From assembly GCA_028015205.1 (NCBI GenBank), contig CM051510.1:32736580-32800579 (forward strand): a stretch of 64,000 nt of DNA. The letters run 5' to 3'. This document shows positions 1 through 12,217 of this stretch, in pieces (positions within the stretch are counted from its first letter, which is position 1; the number at the start of each line of letters is the position of its first letter). Source of the stretch: Mytilisepta virgata. Its lineage: Eukaryota; Mollusca; Bivalvia; Mytilida; Mytilidae. A program made the position numbers and the translations under genes. A model generated the notes under the pieces. It searched no databases and was not told where the DNA came from. It was given only the letters and a program-made list of their open reading frames with translations.

Positions 1-1088
1 GAATTACAAATAGTTTGCATTTCTATTGTGATTTCTGTATATTTACAAAATATACGAAACTCAGGTGAGATACTATTCCAGCCTCAGCACTGGAAGTTTC
101 ATCAAAAACATTGAATGCTGGGAAAGAAAACTCGCTTTGGAGAGTATACTTGGTTTTGCGAGTTCGACTATAGACCTGTTTATTGAAAGTTTATACTGAA
201 AAAAAAGCCTTTGGCTTTGCCTTATCCCTGGATAAAAATGGGACACTGGACCATAATCTCCTTTGAAACAAGAATGGGGAAATCTTCCGCTTTAGTCTGT
301 TTAAAAAAATATGCGCTTTTGATATGTCAAATCACGTCCACCGAAAATTTCGGACAGTGATTTTGCCATTTTTTGAATTTTGGTACAAGTATGTTTGATG
401 AAGTGTTTTGTGTATATAAAAGGTAGTTTATATATTCTTTTCATTAGGCACACACATGTCCATATAAAGAAAATTCTCGCTTACCCTTTCCGAGGGCATT
501 TTAAATGTCAATAACCAAACTTTCAGGCAAATAATTTGGAAAAGTTGTTCATCACTAACGCCGCCATTTTCAAAGCTTTGGTATTTGCAGAAATTGGTCG
601 TGCTAATTTTACGACTTATTGGGAGTAACTATTTTTCATGACTGTTAGAAAGACACGTAAAAAGTTTTCACAGAAACACAACTGTTATTTTAATTATTTT
701 ATCATCTGTTCTAAATAGGTTTATTTCTTTTGCAGTAACCGAAAATTATTTTGGTTTTGTCCATTTGTACACTTAGGGGTGGAAGAATATTAATATTACT
801 TACATTTTTTATTTTTAAAAAAGAAATAGATCGAATTGCATGCAAATACATATTTTCACAATAATACCTCTTTGCAATTTTTCTTTCATCTAGATCATGA
901 TACGAATGGCTACGTATATTGTGTTAAACACTGTAACCCCCTATGGGATATTCCACTTCTCCTTCAGGTAGAACAAGTGCTGTCTGCTACAGGTTTGGCA
1001 ATAAAAATAACATTTGTCAAGGCCAGGGTTGTATATTTTTACACATCAATTGCTCTGGTCGATGAATAGTCATTAAAATAATATCAAA
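1..1088 (+). promoter_or_regulatory. 5' flank of E-Syt with possible promoter elements
   Basis: No coding exon is recognisable here. A TATAAAAGG sequence lies at 415-423 and a GCCGCCATTTT sequence (YY1-type motif) at 561-571. An acceptor-like CTTTTGCAG ends at 735, so a 5' untranslated exon could end in this stretch and splice or read through to the ATG at 1089. TATA-like strings are common in DNA this AT-rich, so the promoter position is uncertain. Confidence 0.25.
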
Positions 1089-1385
1089 ATGGCAGACGCA
1101 AGCAAGGATGCTCCTCCTAAGCAGGCTAAGAGGAAAACACAAACTGATGAAACTCAGTTGCTACATCTTGTAACAAAATATTTTAAACTTGCTGGAGTAA
1201 CTTTAGCAATATGGTTTGTTGGATGGACAAGATTCAGCCCAAGTTGGTTACTACTTGGATTAGTGTTATATATATGGAAAGAAAGGCATGTAAAGCAAAG
1301 ACACCATCGAATGAAGATGCAACAGCAAATGGCTGATAATGAAAAGGAAGTAATTCTTGCTACAGTAGATGATTTACCATCTTGG
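1089..1385 (+). CDS. ESYT2-like: E-Syt coding exon 1: N-terminus and ER membrane hairpin
   Basis: This exon encodes residues 1-99. The ATG has A at -3 and G at +4, and an in-frame TAA lies just upstream at 1074, so the start is well supported. A basic, hydrophilic head of about 30 residues is followed by two short hydrophobic runs (about 33-45 and 51-64) separated by a turn with Pro51. This is the hairpin that anchors E-Syts in the ER membrane. A basic stretch (KERHVKQRHHR) follows. The exon ends after a Trp codon at a GTAAGG donor in phase 0; the reading frame beyond it is intron read-through. Confidence 0.95.
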
Positions 1386-1627
1386 GTAAGGTTAATTAAT
1401 TCATGGATGTAAAATTATATGAATTATTTGCATGGTGAATATATTTGACTCGTTGCTTGGAAGCAGGGCATCCTGAATTTTTTGTATAGGTTAAGATTTA
1501 TGCAACTTCAAGTCACAGTGGCAGTATATTTTTTCATTGCAAACATTTTCAGTGATATGCATAATTTACAACTGTAATTCATTTTCACCTATATTTTATG
1601 AATGAATGATTTTGGTTGTATGGGGGT

Positions 1628-2945
1628 AAAGGTTCTGATCTACTGTATGGACACCTCAGTTCGTATAAAAATGGATTTTTCACTGTAAAAGGGAGATAAC
1701 TCTTTCTATGAGATTTTATAAAATAAAGTATTACAACCCTGTGATGCATGAAATATGCACAATGTGCATTAAAAATATTTTAAAGAACAGTTTTACAAAT
1801 TTTAAGATTGGTCTGAGATGATAAATTCAGTTTTATTAAATTTTTGAAATTTGCATAAATTTTTCTATTGGAAATTCCCTATTTAGAATCATTTGTGAGG
1901 TATACAAATATTACCTGTTTTCTTGGACGGCTCAATATAAAGGTTAATGATAGATGGTGACTCACTGGGGTTCTACACATACTATTCCCCAAGAGGTAGT
2001 AGTTGTATTGATTAATTTCTCGTGTCTGAAGATATCTTTCATGAGTTTGTTTTTTTGCATGTCTTCCCACCAAATGAGCTGTCTGATCATTGTATATTAT
2101 GGGCAGGAATTACCAATAACTTTATTCACAATTTTGAGATCACAGACAATATTGAAGAAAATAGTAGTCTCTTGCCAGGAAAATATGATATTGAATCTGG
2201 CTCTATAGTCTTTAGAAAAGTCAAAAATTTTATTAGACAACTTTTTGTTGCAAGTAAATGACCCTGTAGCGGAAGTTAATATTCTGATAGAAAATTTAAG
2301 TAATATTACTTTACAATCAGCCAGTAAAGTTTTCTCCTTTAACCAAGAATAAAAAATATAAACAAAAATGGTTCAATGGAGATTGTAAGATTTTTAAAAG
2401 GGAACTGAATAATCTTGGTATTAGATTAAAACAACATCCAAATAATCATGATTTAAGAGTATCCTACCATCCTACCATAAAATGTGAAAGGAATACAAAA
2501 AACTATTAAGAAAAACAAAAAATAATTTTATAAAAAGCATATGGTAGATAAACTAGATTCTCTTCAAGAAGATAACACAAAACTGTTTTGGAAAACAATA
2601 GATAATTTAAAGAAAAAATACAGTGAAAGAAGAAAACCCAATACTTTTGTCTGATTTCTCTTCCTATATAAAAGAACTTATACAGAAGATACCTGTTATT
2701 GTTTTATATACATGTTTGCTCTGTTCAGATATTATTTTGAATATCATATGCATATTAATTCATATTAAGCTGATTTAATATCTGTACATTGTTTAGAAGA
2801 CATCATATTATTTTGATTTTCCAATAAATTAGTCTTAGTCTTAATTAACCAACAACATATTGTCTAATAATTCTAACGTTTAGACTTTCAAAATGCAAAA
2901 AATCCATTTTATGGACTGAGGTGTCCAGACAGTAAGCAACTACCA
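1628..2945. mobile_element. Inverted-repeat-bounded region with a decayed retrotransposon inside
   Basis: A segment near 1640-1690 (TGGACACCTCAGT then AAAATGGATTTTT) recurs in reverse complement near 2893-2935 (AAAAATCCATTTT then ACTGAGGTGTCCA). The arms are about 45 bp and imperfect, and they enclose 1.2 kb that includes a LINE endonuclease-RT remnant. It could be a foldback element that received a retrotransposon insertion. Target duplications were not identified. Confidence 0.5.
1950..2660 (+). pseudogene. Decayed non-LTR retrotransposon fragment (endonuclease end and linker)
   Basis: One frame around 2070-2120 reads PNELSDHCILWAG. The Ser-Asp-His is the terminal catalytic motif of AP-type endonucleases in LINE ORF2. 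Further frames downstream read KWFNGDCKIFKRELNNL and, near 2550-2640, LQEDNTKLFWKTIDNLKKKY. These match the conserved stretch between endonuclease and reverse transcriptase in Jockey/CR1-like elements. Stops and frame changes break it at 2259 and several later positions. About 2690-2850 resembles a LINE 3' end. It is inactive. Confidence 0.65.
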
Positions 2946-4477
2946 ATCATGGAGTTATGATATTTTGGCCAGAATAAGCATCAGAATAGTATTTTTTCTA
3001 AACATTAAAATCTAATCATGTACATGTCTAACTGTAAAGTAGCTTTTTCAGTGCAATCCCTGTTAGCCGTTTCTGTTTGTCTTTTCTTGCATATTGGAGA
3101 TTATGATCCTCTGCTGTATTTTTAATAGTAATGAAACACAGCAATCGGAGATTGCACATCCCCCCGCTCCCAGCAAAGTCGGAATGCACAAAGTCTGAAC
3201 CCCTCATAATTTCAAATTGCATAAATAGAGAAAAAGTTTGACACTGATCTTTGGATATCAAGAAACAACACAGAAATATGAAATTGGACTTCTACTGCTC
3301 GGACAAAGTCGAATGCAAAAGTTTTAAGATGGATAAAATTGAAATGGCCTACATCAAATGAATGTAAGTCTGAACTTGTCATGTCCATTAAATATATATA
3401 TATTGTAAATGAGGGGGGTGGGGCCGACCCCCGGGGATGACCATTCAACTGGTCTTGTCATGCCCACTAAGAATATATATGGTTTAGTGGGTGGGGATCT
3501 CAACTGTTTTTGAGATAACTTGTAATTTTGTAAATGAGGGGGGTGGGGCCGACCCCCGGGGATGACCATTCAACTGGTCTTGTCATGCCCACTAAGAATA
3601 TATATGGTTTAGGGGTGGGGATCTCAACTGTTTTTGAGATAACTTGTAATTTTGTAAATGAGGGGGGTGGGGCCGACCCCCCGGGGATGACCATTCAACT
3701 GGTCTTGTCATGCCCACTAAGAATATATATGGTTTAGGGGTGGGGATCTCAACTGTTTTAGAGATAACTTGTAATTTTCTAAATTAGGGGGGTGGGGCCG
3801 ACCCCCGGGGATGACCATTAAACTTGTCTTGTCATGCCCACTAAGAATATATATGGTTTAGGGGTGGGGATCTTAACTGTTTTTGAGATATCTTGTAATT
3901 TTCCAAATGAGGGGGGTGGGGCTGACCCCCGGGGGTGACCATGTAACTCGTCTTTAAATGTGGAATAAAAATATATATGGTTAAGGGGTGGGGATATGAA
4001 CTGATCTTACCATATTTTGAGATTTTACATATTAGGGTGTAGCCCCACCCCCCGGGCAAAAATCAAAATTCCGAAACCTTTGGCACAGACAACTCTTCAA
4101 GTGTTACTAGTGTACCTAATTTCATGTTTCTATCTTCTACGGTGTAGGAGGAGTTCTTGGACAATCGTTTTTAGACATTTTTTAACTCCTTAGGGCATTG
4201 CCCCTAGGGGCGGGACCAAAATTTTGATACCCTCTTTCAACTTGGGAAAGGCAATATAAGTAGTGACATAAGTTCCAATATCCTAGCTTTAACACTTTTG
4301 GAGATATCTCCATTTATTGGATATCGCGAAATTCGTTTTTCGCTCATAATTTGGCCCCAAGGGGTCGAATTCCAATTTTAAGGGGTCTATTCCCTAGTGG
4401 GTCATATACTCTTCCATGATGCCAAATTTCAAGTTTCTATCTTTTACCGTTTCAGAGATATGCCTTGCCACTACAGA

Positions 4478-4548
4478 CGTACGTACGTACGTACGTACAT
4501 ACGTACATACGTACGTACGTACGTACGTACGTACGTACGGACGGACGG
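4478..4548. repeat. (ACGT)n microsatellite with CATA and GGAC variants
   Basis: About 70 bp of ACGT repeats are interrupted by ACAT units and end in GGACGGACGG. ACGT is self-complementary and alternates purine and pyrimidine, so the run can extrude as a cruciform. Confidence 0.95.
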
Positions 4549-4559
4549 TATTACATGAT

Positions 4560-4584
4560 CCCCCCGCTTTCGCTAAGCGGGGGG
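4560..4584. repeat. Perfect 10-bp GC-rich hairpin
   Basis: CCCCCCGCTT pairs with AAGCGGGGGG across a 5-nt loop. It lies just after the ACGT run and is read as the terminal hairpin of the element to its left. Confidence 0.85.
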
Positions 4585-5243
4585 ATAAATATTCTTATTC
4601 TTCTAGCAATATTAGGTTGTACATGAATTAAGCTGGTATTTCTGGTATGATGTAATCTGATATTTCTGATAAAGTCCAGTTAATGGTGATGATTGAAACC
4701 TTGAATGAAATCTGGTTGGCAATCAATATGACAGCTAATTCTCTTGTGTTAGCTTTTAAGACTACAAACAACCGCTTTGGTCTTATTTCTTTGCCTGTTA
4801 TACAGTATGTATTTTCTTAATTGACCTTGCAGCTTTGTTCTCACTTCCTCGGCTTTTGCTTAATCAGGCATTTAACATAGAAATAAAACTGGTGCTACTA
4901 GCTGTCTTCTACATGTAACTTGCAGTAGTTGCAAGAATTTTTTCTCTTGCTTTGGCTTTTAAGATGACAATCAAAATCAACAATAAGATTGTCACATATC
5001 CCTTATTCCATATCTAAAGGTTTTGCTCAGTCTATTAAAGGCATTTTCAAGTCATTGTTCCATGTCTACTTGCAATAAAAATTTATGTTATAACTAATAC
5101 ACAGACATGCACAAAATTATAATAATATAACATTATTTGCATGAAAAACCTTTGTTGGGTTAGGCAATACACATATTACAGAATAAACAAGAAACATAAA
5201 TTAAATGGAATGCAAGATATCTTACACTAACAAATATAGAACT

Positions 5244-5506
5244 GGGGCCTCGGTGGCCGAGTTGTCTAGGTAGTTCGTCATGACTATTACTGATCACTAG
5301 CCTGTCAACGCTGGGGTTGTGAGTTCGAATCTCACCTGTGGCAGGGTGTGTTCGACTCCGATCTTAATTGACAAGGATAGCCAATTTTCCTACCGAAGGT
5401 CGGTGGTTCTCTCCGGGTACTCCGGCTTCCTCCACCAATAAAAACTGGCCGCCGCGAAATGGCCAAAATGTGCTGAAAACGGCGTTAAACCCCAACTAAA
5501 CAAACA
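5244..5506 (+). mobile_element. tRNA-derived SINE, copy 1, with 15-bp target duplication
   Basis: The head GGCCTCGGTGGCCGAGT...CTAGGT is like a tRNA 5' half with A box, and GAGTTCGAATCTC is a B box. The body holds conserved 'CCTACCGAAGGTCGGTGG' and 'GTGCTGAAAACGG' blocks and ends in CAACTAAACAAACAAA. The 15-bp target duplication AACAAATATAGAACT flanks it (5229-5243 and 5507-5521), perfectly conserved, which implies a young insertion. Four more copies lie in this window. Confidence 0.93.
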
Positions 5507-7253
5507 AACAAATATAGAACTATGTTTTTGGCCAGTGAGAACCTCATGCTTGCACCCCTAATGATCGCTTTATAAAGTAACAAACATTGTAAGTCAGCAA
5601 GTATACGTATATATATTTATGTGGACCTTTGGACTGAAATGTTGCACTTATCGCTGAGCTGTAAATTTTTCTTTACCTTTTGGTATGGATGAGTAGTAAT
5701 GTATTCAGTCAACATTGAACAAATTATGTACATGTATTAATATGTAGTAAAAATATCAAAGTGAATGAAATATTTCTGTCCAGGTAAAATATTATAGGTG
5801 ATATCATTAACATGTTATGTATAGTGTAGGTGTAAGTGTATCTGTAGTATGTTCTTTTCATTTTAAATAATTTGAAAATATGCAAGATAAAATTTTAGCA
5901 AAAGTGTAATAAACGAATGAAAAGACCATGGCAAAATAAGATTTAACCCAAAGTAAATTCATTGATTTATATAAATTTAGTTTAAAAACTTTAAATTTAC
6001 CAGTGTATGTTTCGATGCAAAGAATACTGAAGTGGATTGAGAGTTCAAAAGTCATAAGAAATGATATTCAGCAAACAAATACATGTACATGTACTACAAG
6101 AATACAAAAGACATAGGAAACAAAACAAGATTAGAACAGGACAGCACAAAATCTAAAGCACTAGCAGTTTGAACTCCCACAAAAAACCCTCATTGACATC
6201 AGGTTCTCTAGAACAGTAATCTATTTTTTTTTTATGCACTGGGTACATGTACATATACAAATGAAAATGTACATGTATGCTGATATTTAAATTTTAATAT
6301 TTATTAATATAAATAAAATTTAATATGAAATTAAACCAGTTCTCTTGTTGATCCAAAAAGGGAAAGAACTCCCTTGAAAATGTATTTTTTGACTTTGATT
6401 TGTATACCGGAACCCTACATTTGTAAATGGATAGAAAGGCCTATCCATTCAATCTGTAAGTTAAACATTTATTTTTTTCAGTTTTTGATACTATTAATTT
6501 GGAAATTTTCACATACATTTACCTGTATTATTGCAATATTTTCCAACAGGCAATACAAATATTTCAAGATAACTGAATGCATTTTTAGTACTTTTTTCAT
6601 GGAATTTAAAGTATATTTACCAAGTTTAAATATTCAGATATCTATCCTGTTGCGTTTTTAGCAATGATAGTAATATTGCATTAATTTTCTTAATAACATC
6701 CCTTGCCTTTAATTTAAGTTGTTAATCAGGTCCTGGAGAATTAATTTCTGGCCATCAAATTTACGTGCATTCGCCAATAACTGCAATTGTGTCAATAATC
6801 AAAGCACATGGGCTCACACTTTTTAACATGTAAGATGCATTATTGACATGACATTCATAAGCTTTGGTGATAATCTTTATTAATGTGGGTGAGAATACAA
6901 CAGTAATTTAGGCTTAAATGCTAATGTTTTAATCTGGTAGACCCAAAAATGCATTTTATCCCTTTCAAAAAGCTGGTGGTTCAAAAAATTATCTGGGGTT
7001 CTTAATATTACAAATTTATATAACTGTATTGTTTAAGTATTAAAAATAGGAATTTTAAAACGTTATGCATTGGCGATTTTTTTGGCGACAAGTTTTGAAT
7101 GCCCGTGCGACCCCTGAACGTATTAAATATTTCATGTGTTTTAAGAGAACATTTAATATGTATCCTAGCAATAACTTTAAATGTTAATCTTTTTTTTATG
7201 AATTCTTTACTAAATGTGATAGTTTTTATAATCATTTTCTCTTTTTTCCATAG

Positions 7254-7295
7254 GTTCATTTCCCAGATGTTGAAAGAGCAGAATGGATCAATAAG
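7254..7295 (+). CDS. ESYT2-like: E-Syt coding exon 2 (42 nt): entry to the SMP domain
   Basis: This 14-codon exon (residues 100-113) reads VHFPDVERAEWINK, a signature E-Syt segment just before the SMP domain. The acceptor is a pyrimidine-rich tract ending CCATAG and the donor is GTATAT. Both borders are phase 0, so skipping it would keep frame but remove the conserved segment. It lies between introns of about 5.9 and 12.4 kb and is easily missed by gene finders. Confidence 0.93.
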
Positions 7296-7985
7296 GTATA
7301 TTTAAATAATAACTTCTGAGTACAATACATGTAATGTGTTTATACAATGTACAACAGAAGTAACATAGGATTTTGATCTCTAAGAAACTAAAGATAATGT
7401 TTTTCTGGGCCGATCGATGAATTCCCAAACATATATACCATATTAATATACATTTGTAAGAGAAGAGGTTTGAAAAAAAAGAGTGCTTTAAAGGTCAGAA
7501 GCCATTTGATTTTGATGAAGGAACAAGGTTTTTGTTGCTGGAAGTATTTTTATTTGCTTATCCTGAATCCTATGATTTTAAGACATTAAATTTGTGTATT
7601 ATTTTATTAACATAATCCGTTTGAGTATAGCATTCTCTGTTTGACAGTACATGTAATACCATTCAGTCCAATGTTATAAGTAATTGCAAGTAGAATATTA
7701 AAACTATGCATACATTTATATTAAGATAAATTGCAAAATTGAAGATCTTTATTATAATAGTATGATGAGTAACTGTATGTAGGTGTGATATGATAAAATG
7801 ATAATGTAAAAGCAATGTTTCCAAGCTATTAAATTATTTTTCTGTCTTGTCTCATGTGTAGGAGAAAAAATTAACACATGATTTATTGTCAGTATACTTA
7901 AAGAAGATAGAAGTTTGTGGTTTTCTATTGATGTCAGTGGAAATGAACATCATAACACCAAACCATAGGGCTTTTAATTAACCTG

Positions 7986-8386
7986 TTAAGGATGATCGCT
8001 GGTCTAATAGGAAATAAATAGGATTTGAAATAGGTGTTTTAGTTTGAGAGAACATATGAATAGTAAACAAATAAGCAAGAAAAGAAATATAGGTTCATGT
8101 GTTCATTTTAGAGCTATAAAGCCTTGAAAATTTGCAGGAAATAAGTTTTCTCTGGATTTTTTATTGTCTTTGCATGGGCAACTTCAGTCCCTCAAAAATG
8201 TATGAAACAATAAAAAGGATTTTATAAAATTTTGTCAAATACCATTTTAAGGTATATATGATTCAATTATAAAAGAAAAATTGGGGGTTCATGGGCAAAA
8301 AATTTAATGTTTAAGAAATGGATAAAACCTGAGGATTCCGAAAATCTGACAAAAAGACCAAAACATGACCAGCGAATATCCCTAAA
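7986..8386. mobile_element. TTAA-flanked MITE family A, copy 1 (about 400 bp)
   Basis: Starts TTAAGGATGATCGCTGGTC and ends GACCAGCGAATATCCCTAAA, giving inverted ends of about 15 bp (GGATgaTCGCTGGTC). About 90 percent or more of it matches the copy at 53679-54077 in the same orientation. The right TTAA has decayed to CTAAA. There is no coding capacity. TTAA targets are typical of piggyBac-like transposases, although the end sequence is not a standard piggyBac terminus. Confidence 0.75.
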
Positions 8387-9336
8387 GACCATGTCTTCTT
8401 TTTGCCTCACTCTGTGTGCATTTCACAGTTACATGTACACGTGTATACATGTACATATAGTTAGTTTCCATTAATGGATCAGTATTAAGTTTATAGGTGA
8501 TTTGAATAATCTGTATCAATATTATGATATATGATAAGATATAAAGGTAAAATTAAACTTCCTGAAGTCAAATATGCATGTTATATTGCAGTCTTGAATA
8601 TTTGATTAATGTTAAAATCGTCTTCCAAAAAAGGAGAAATATATTATCATCTTGTCACCAAGGTGATAAGTAATAACTGCTAATAAGCATGTACATGTAT
8701 ATTAGATTGTCATAATATTGTTGTCATCTTTGTATACATAAACATATACCCAGTGGTCAACTACAATCTAGTTTATTTTCAATTAAAATTCCTGTGTATT
8801 GGCCCATAAGAAGTGCTAAGCATATAGAATATGGTAATACAATGTATTATTATATAATAATCTAATAATGACACATGTAAAATAACCCCTTTGTATGTTT
8901 ATAATGCTTTTGGGGAAGTAAAGCATGTATAATATATATATTATATGTGTTCATTATTGAAATAGATTTAATAGCCTTAGTAGAAATGTGAGGTTTATCT
9001 GTATAGTCATCTTAATTCCAAGTCAAGCCTACATGTAGATTTACAGTTTGTGGTTATCATGATCTCTTGAATGAGGAAGATGCCTTTAAGAATTTATTAA
9101 TTAAAATCAAATTTCAACTTAGAAAAAAAATTGGTTAGTAATTAATTAAAAAAATTTTGAAAAATAAATGTGCATGTAGTCAGATGTTTAGCAAGACATA
9201 AATTATATTTCAGTCTTTAAAAATAATCTACACACATGAAGAATCAATTTCAAAGAACAAAGAGTTTATTTTGTGTCCCTGAGTGCATATTAGCTTCCAT
9301 AAACTGAAACAAATGTACTGACAAAAAGTACATTTA

Positions 9337-9455
9337 CAGTCAAACCTGCTTTAAAGGACACCTCTATATAGCAAATCACTGTCTATAAAGGGCATTGTGA
9401 AAAACCCTGTGTCATGTAAAAAGCATGTATTTGCATTTATACACAGGTTTGACTG
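9337..9455. mobile_element. Short hAT-like MITE with perfect 12-bp ends
   Basis: CAGTCAAACCTG at the left is exactly inverted as CAGGTTTGACTG at the right. The 119-bp body includes 'TATAGCAAATCACTGTCTATAAAGGGCA'-type sequence (shown here only in part), and a diverged relative lies at about 25385-25545. The CAG start suggests the hAT group. An 8-bp target duplication is not clear. Confidence 0.65.
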
Positions 9456-10209
9456 CATGTATATTGAACAACTGTTAAATAAAATAATCCAACTTGTATA
9501 TATGATACAAAATCATACATATAATTATATAACGGTATACCATCTAGCACCTGTTGTACTGAATTCTATTAATCAATGCTTGTAACATTATACATGTATT
9601 AAAATTTACAATAGAAAAAGTTTTATTGGTGTTCCATATGGAGTAGATTGAATCAGTACAAAACAACGATTATATTATGAGTCAGTGCATACACTGATTT
9701 CTGTTGAACAGCATGTTGCATAAATAATGTAAAATATATATATATATTTGATACTGTATTCATTATACCAACCTGTAACCAGGAAGCGTTGTATATATAC
9801 AATGTAGGGATCTGATTTTTATGGAAAGGTATAGGTTTTAAGAAAAAAGTTTAGATAAATAAGGGCAGGCTAAAAATTTTGGAGGAAAAACGATAGCTAA
9901 AAAATGTATGACCAAACAATTTTTAACATTTCTTAAGCTACATTTAGCGGTGACCTTGTTGGTAATTAGGCTGTATTGGCTTTTATGGTGTGTTTTATGT
10001 AGCCGAGAAGCAGGGTATAAAAATATAGATAAGATGCTTCTAAAACCAGTTTTACCCCACAACTGCTCAGTGTCTCTACCAAGGCAGACTATTCTGTCTC
10101 CCTATTTGTATTTAGTGCTCTTTCATGTTTTTTGTCTAAAGTCTTATATATTGGATGGCATTAATTTGATTGGTATGTCATTGTAGACCTTTCCTGCTAA
10201 TGTTTTTTG

Positions 10210-11590
10210 TCTCGCCTGCGACTATGACGAATAGTCGCAACGGCGAGATATAGGTATTAATTTCCGGCGACAGCGCATAAACTTTTTAAAAACTTTAATA
10301 ACTTTGCACATATAATACCTACAATTAAGATTTATGGTCCACAGTTGGCTTATCGTATAAGGTTTGCAGCAGTATACTTGATTTGTGGCCATGACCTCAT
10401 TTTCATGGTTCACTGACTTCATAAACATAAATGTTAAATCTGCGTCCAAGTTTCGTGGTTAAATCCATTTCTCAGCAACTGTAATACCTAGGCCAACCAT
10501 ATTTGGTCTATAGATAGTTCTTAGTGTGTACATGCCAGTCTGACACCTGGCTTGTGACCTTGACCTCAATTTCATGTTTGAGTGACTTTGTCACATTTTT
10601 GTAGTTAGGTCCATTTCTCAGCAACTAGAGTACCTAGACCCACCATAATTGGTCAATAGATAGTTCTTGGTGGGTAAATGTCAGTCTGACTCCTGCCTTT
10701 TGACCTTGACCTCAATTTCACACTTGAGTGACCTGTGTCACAGTTTCATCTATTTCTCAGAAACTGTAATACCTAGACACACCGTAGTTGGTCTATTAAT
10801 AGTTCTTGGTGGGTTAATGCCAGTCTGACACTTGTCTCTGGACCTTGACCTCAATTTCATGGTTGAGTGACTCATCCAAGTTTTTGATTAAGTCCATTTT
10901 TCAGCAACTGTAATAGCTAGACCCACCGTGTTTGGTCTGTTGATAGTTCTTGGTGAGTACATGCCAGTCTGACATTTGTCTTTGAACCTTGACCCTAATT
11001 TCATGGTTGAGTGACTTTCATCCGAGTTTTTGACTAAGTCCATTTTTCAGCAACTGTAATACCTAGACCCACCGTGTTTGGTCTATAGATAGTTCTTAGT
11101 GGGTTATTGAAAGTCTGTCACCTGTCTCTGGACTTTGACATCAATTTCATGCTTGAGTGACTGTGTCACATTTTCAAGATCAGTTCCATTTCTCAGCAAC
11201 TTTAATACCTAGACCCACCATATTTGGTCAATATATAGTTCTTAGTGGGTACATGTCGGTCTAACATGCACCTGTCAGCTTAATTTGACCTGAATTTCAT
11301 TCTTGAGTGACAATATACATTTTCATGATTTAGTCTATTCCTCAGCAACTGTACTACATTTGTAACTAGACCCACAGTATTTGGTTGATAGAAGTTCTTA
11401 GTATATACCAATTTAACATCTGACACCTTACCTTTGACCTCTATTTCATGCTTGACTGATCATAACTTGTTTCACCTTTTGGGATAATATCGATTTCTGA
11501 GCAACTTCAATACATAGACCAAACCATATTTGGTCTTTAGATAGAGCTTGGTGGGTACATACAAGTCTGAGACTTGTATCCCTTTTAGGA
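10210..11590 (-). mobile_element. Hairpin-capped tandem-core element, about 145-bp period
   Basis: A nested hairpin at 10210-10248 (TCTCGCC, TGCGACTAT, loop GACGA, ATAGTCGCA, GGCGAGA) is followed by about eight diverged direct copies of a 145-bp unit. The units are marked by CCTAGACCCACC near 10488, 10632, 10773, 10916, 11062, 11210, 11360 and 11512. Three early units carry an exact or near TGACCTTGACCT. The unit and hairpin are related, in opposite orientation, to the element at 21605-22981. It lies in intron 2. Confidence 0.7.
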
Positions 11591-11737
11591 GTTCTATTAG
11601 TGTCTATGACTCTTTGTACTCTTTAATTCAGTTTCAATTAATTAAGTATTGTTTTGTACATATTAAAAAAATTTTTTTACTGTATTTTATATTATACTTA
11701 TTGCAGGAGGGCAGAGGAGAGCCATGAAAGGGCATGG

Positions 11738-11754
11738 GGGGGGGGGGGGGGCAT
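11738..11754. repeat. Poly-G run
   Basis: About 17 consecutive G residues lie within a purine-rich stretch (11706-11770). The run could form quadruplex structure, and its length is likely to vary or be miscounted in assemblies. Confidence 0.8.
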
Positions 11755-12217
11755 TTGATAGGGGGAGGGTGCTGTATCCATCTATTTTAAGCTAGCTGGA
11801 ACACTGAATGGTTTTTTCACGCAAAGCCATTTAGCTGAACATTTCACGTACAATTCAAACAAAAACTTGGACATTTGGTAGACATTGACATTCAGATTGC
11901 AAAATAAATTTTATTGTCAAATTTTGCTATAAATAGACTGGAACTTGAGTAATGCATTTGATTTAAAAATTTTTGGACACTAATTTTCGCATTTGTTTTA
12001 TATTTCTTTATTTTGTGCTTTTAACACTGCTAATAGGACATAAATTAAACACTGCATTAAACATATTAAAATTGGTATCAAAGATACACACACAGCATGT
12101 TTTTTCTTTGAAGTTCTAGTTAGCTGTAAACAAAAGAAGTATTTTGGACACTAATTGTTACAGTTTGTTTGTGACTCATATAAAATAACCCCAATGATTG
12201 ATGGAAATCGTCAGCAA

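Larger units (their letters stand above)
3160..4590 (+). mobile_element. Tandem-core foldback element with ACGT microsatellite and GC hairpin
   Basis: Five direct copies of a roughly 123-126-bp unit start near 3411, 3537, 3660, 3786 and 3909. Each has a G-rich block (GAGGGGGGTGGGGCCGAC) and a shared ATATATGGTTTAG segment. A unique tail of about 450 bp follows, then an (ACGT)n microsatellite and a perfect 10-bp GC stem. Core array, microsatellite and terminal hairpin in this order resemble the pearl/Helentron-like non-autonomous elements reported in bivalves; that assignment is from memory. The left limit is uncertain. Confidence 0.65.

Noticed and set aside
415..423. TATAAAAGG as the definite E-Syt promoter
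   Set aside because: A good match, but such strings are expected often in AT-rich DNA and no transcript start is available; kept only as a low-confidence site.
836..1069. 77-codon frame upstream of the E-Syt start
   Set aside because: Chance-like composition, different frame from exon 1 and no family match; treated as 5' flank or untranslated sequence.
3411..4010. CRISPR-like array of direct repeats
   Set aside because: Units are contiguous tandem copies of about 124 bp with no unique spacers, in a eukaryotic intron.
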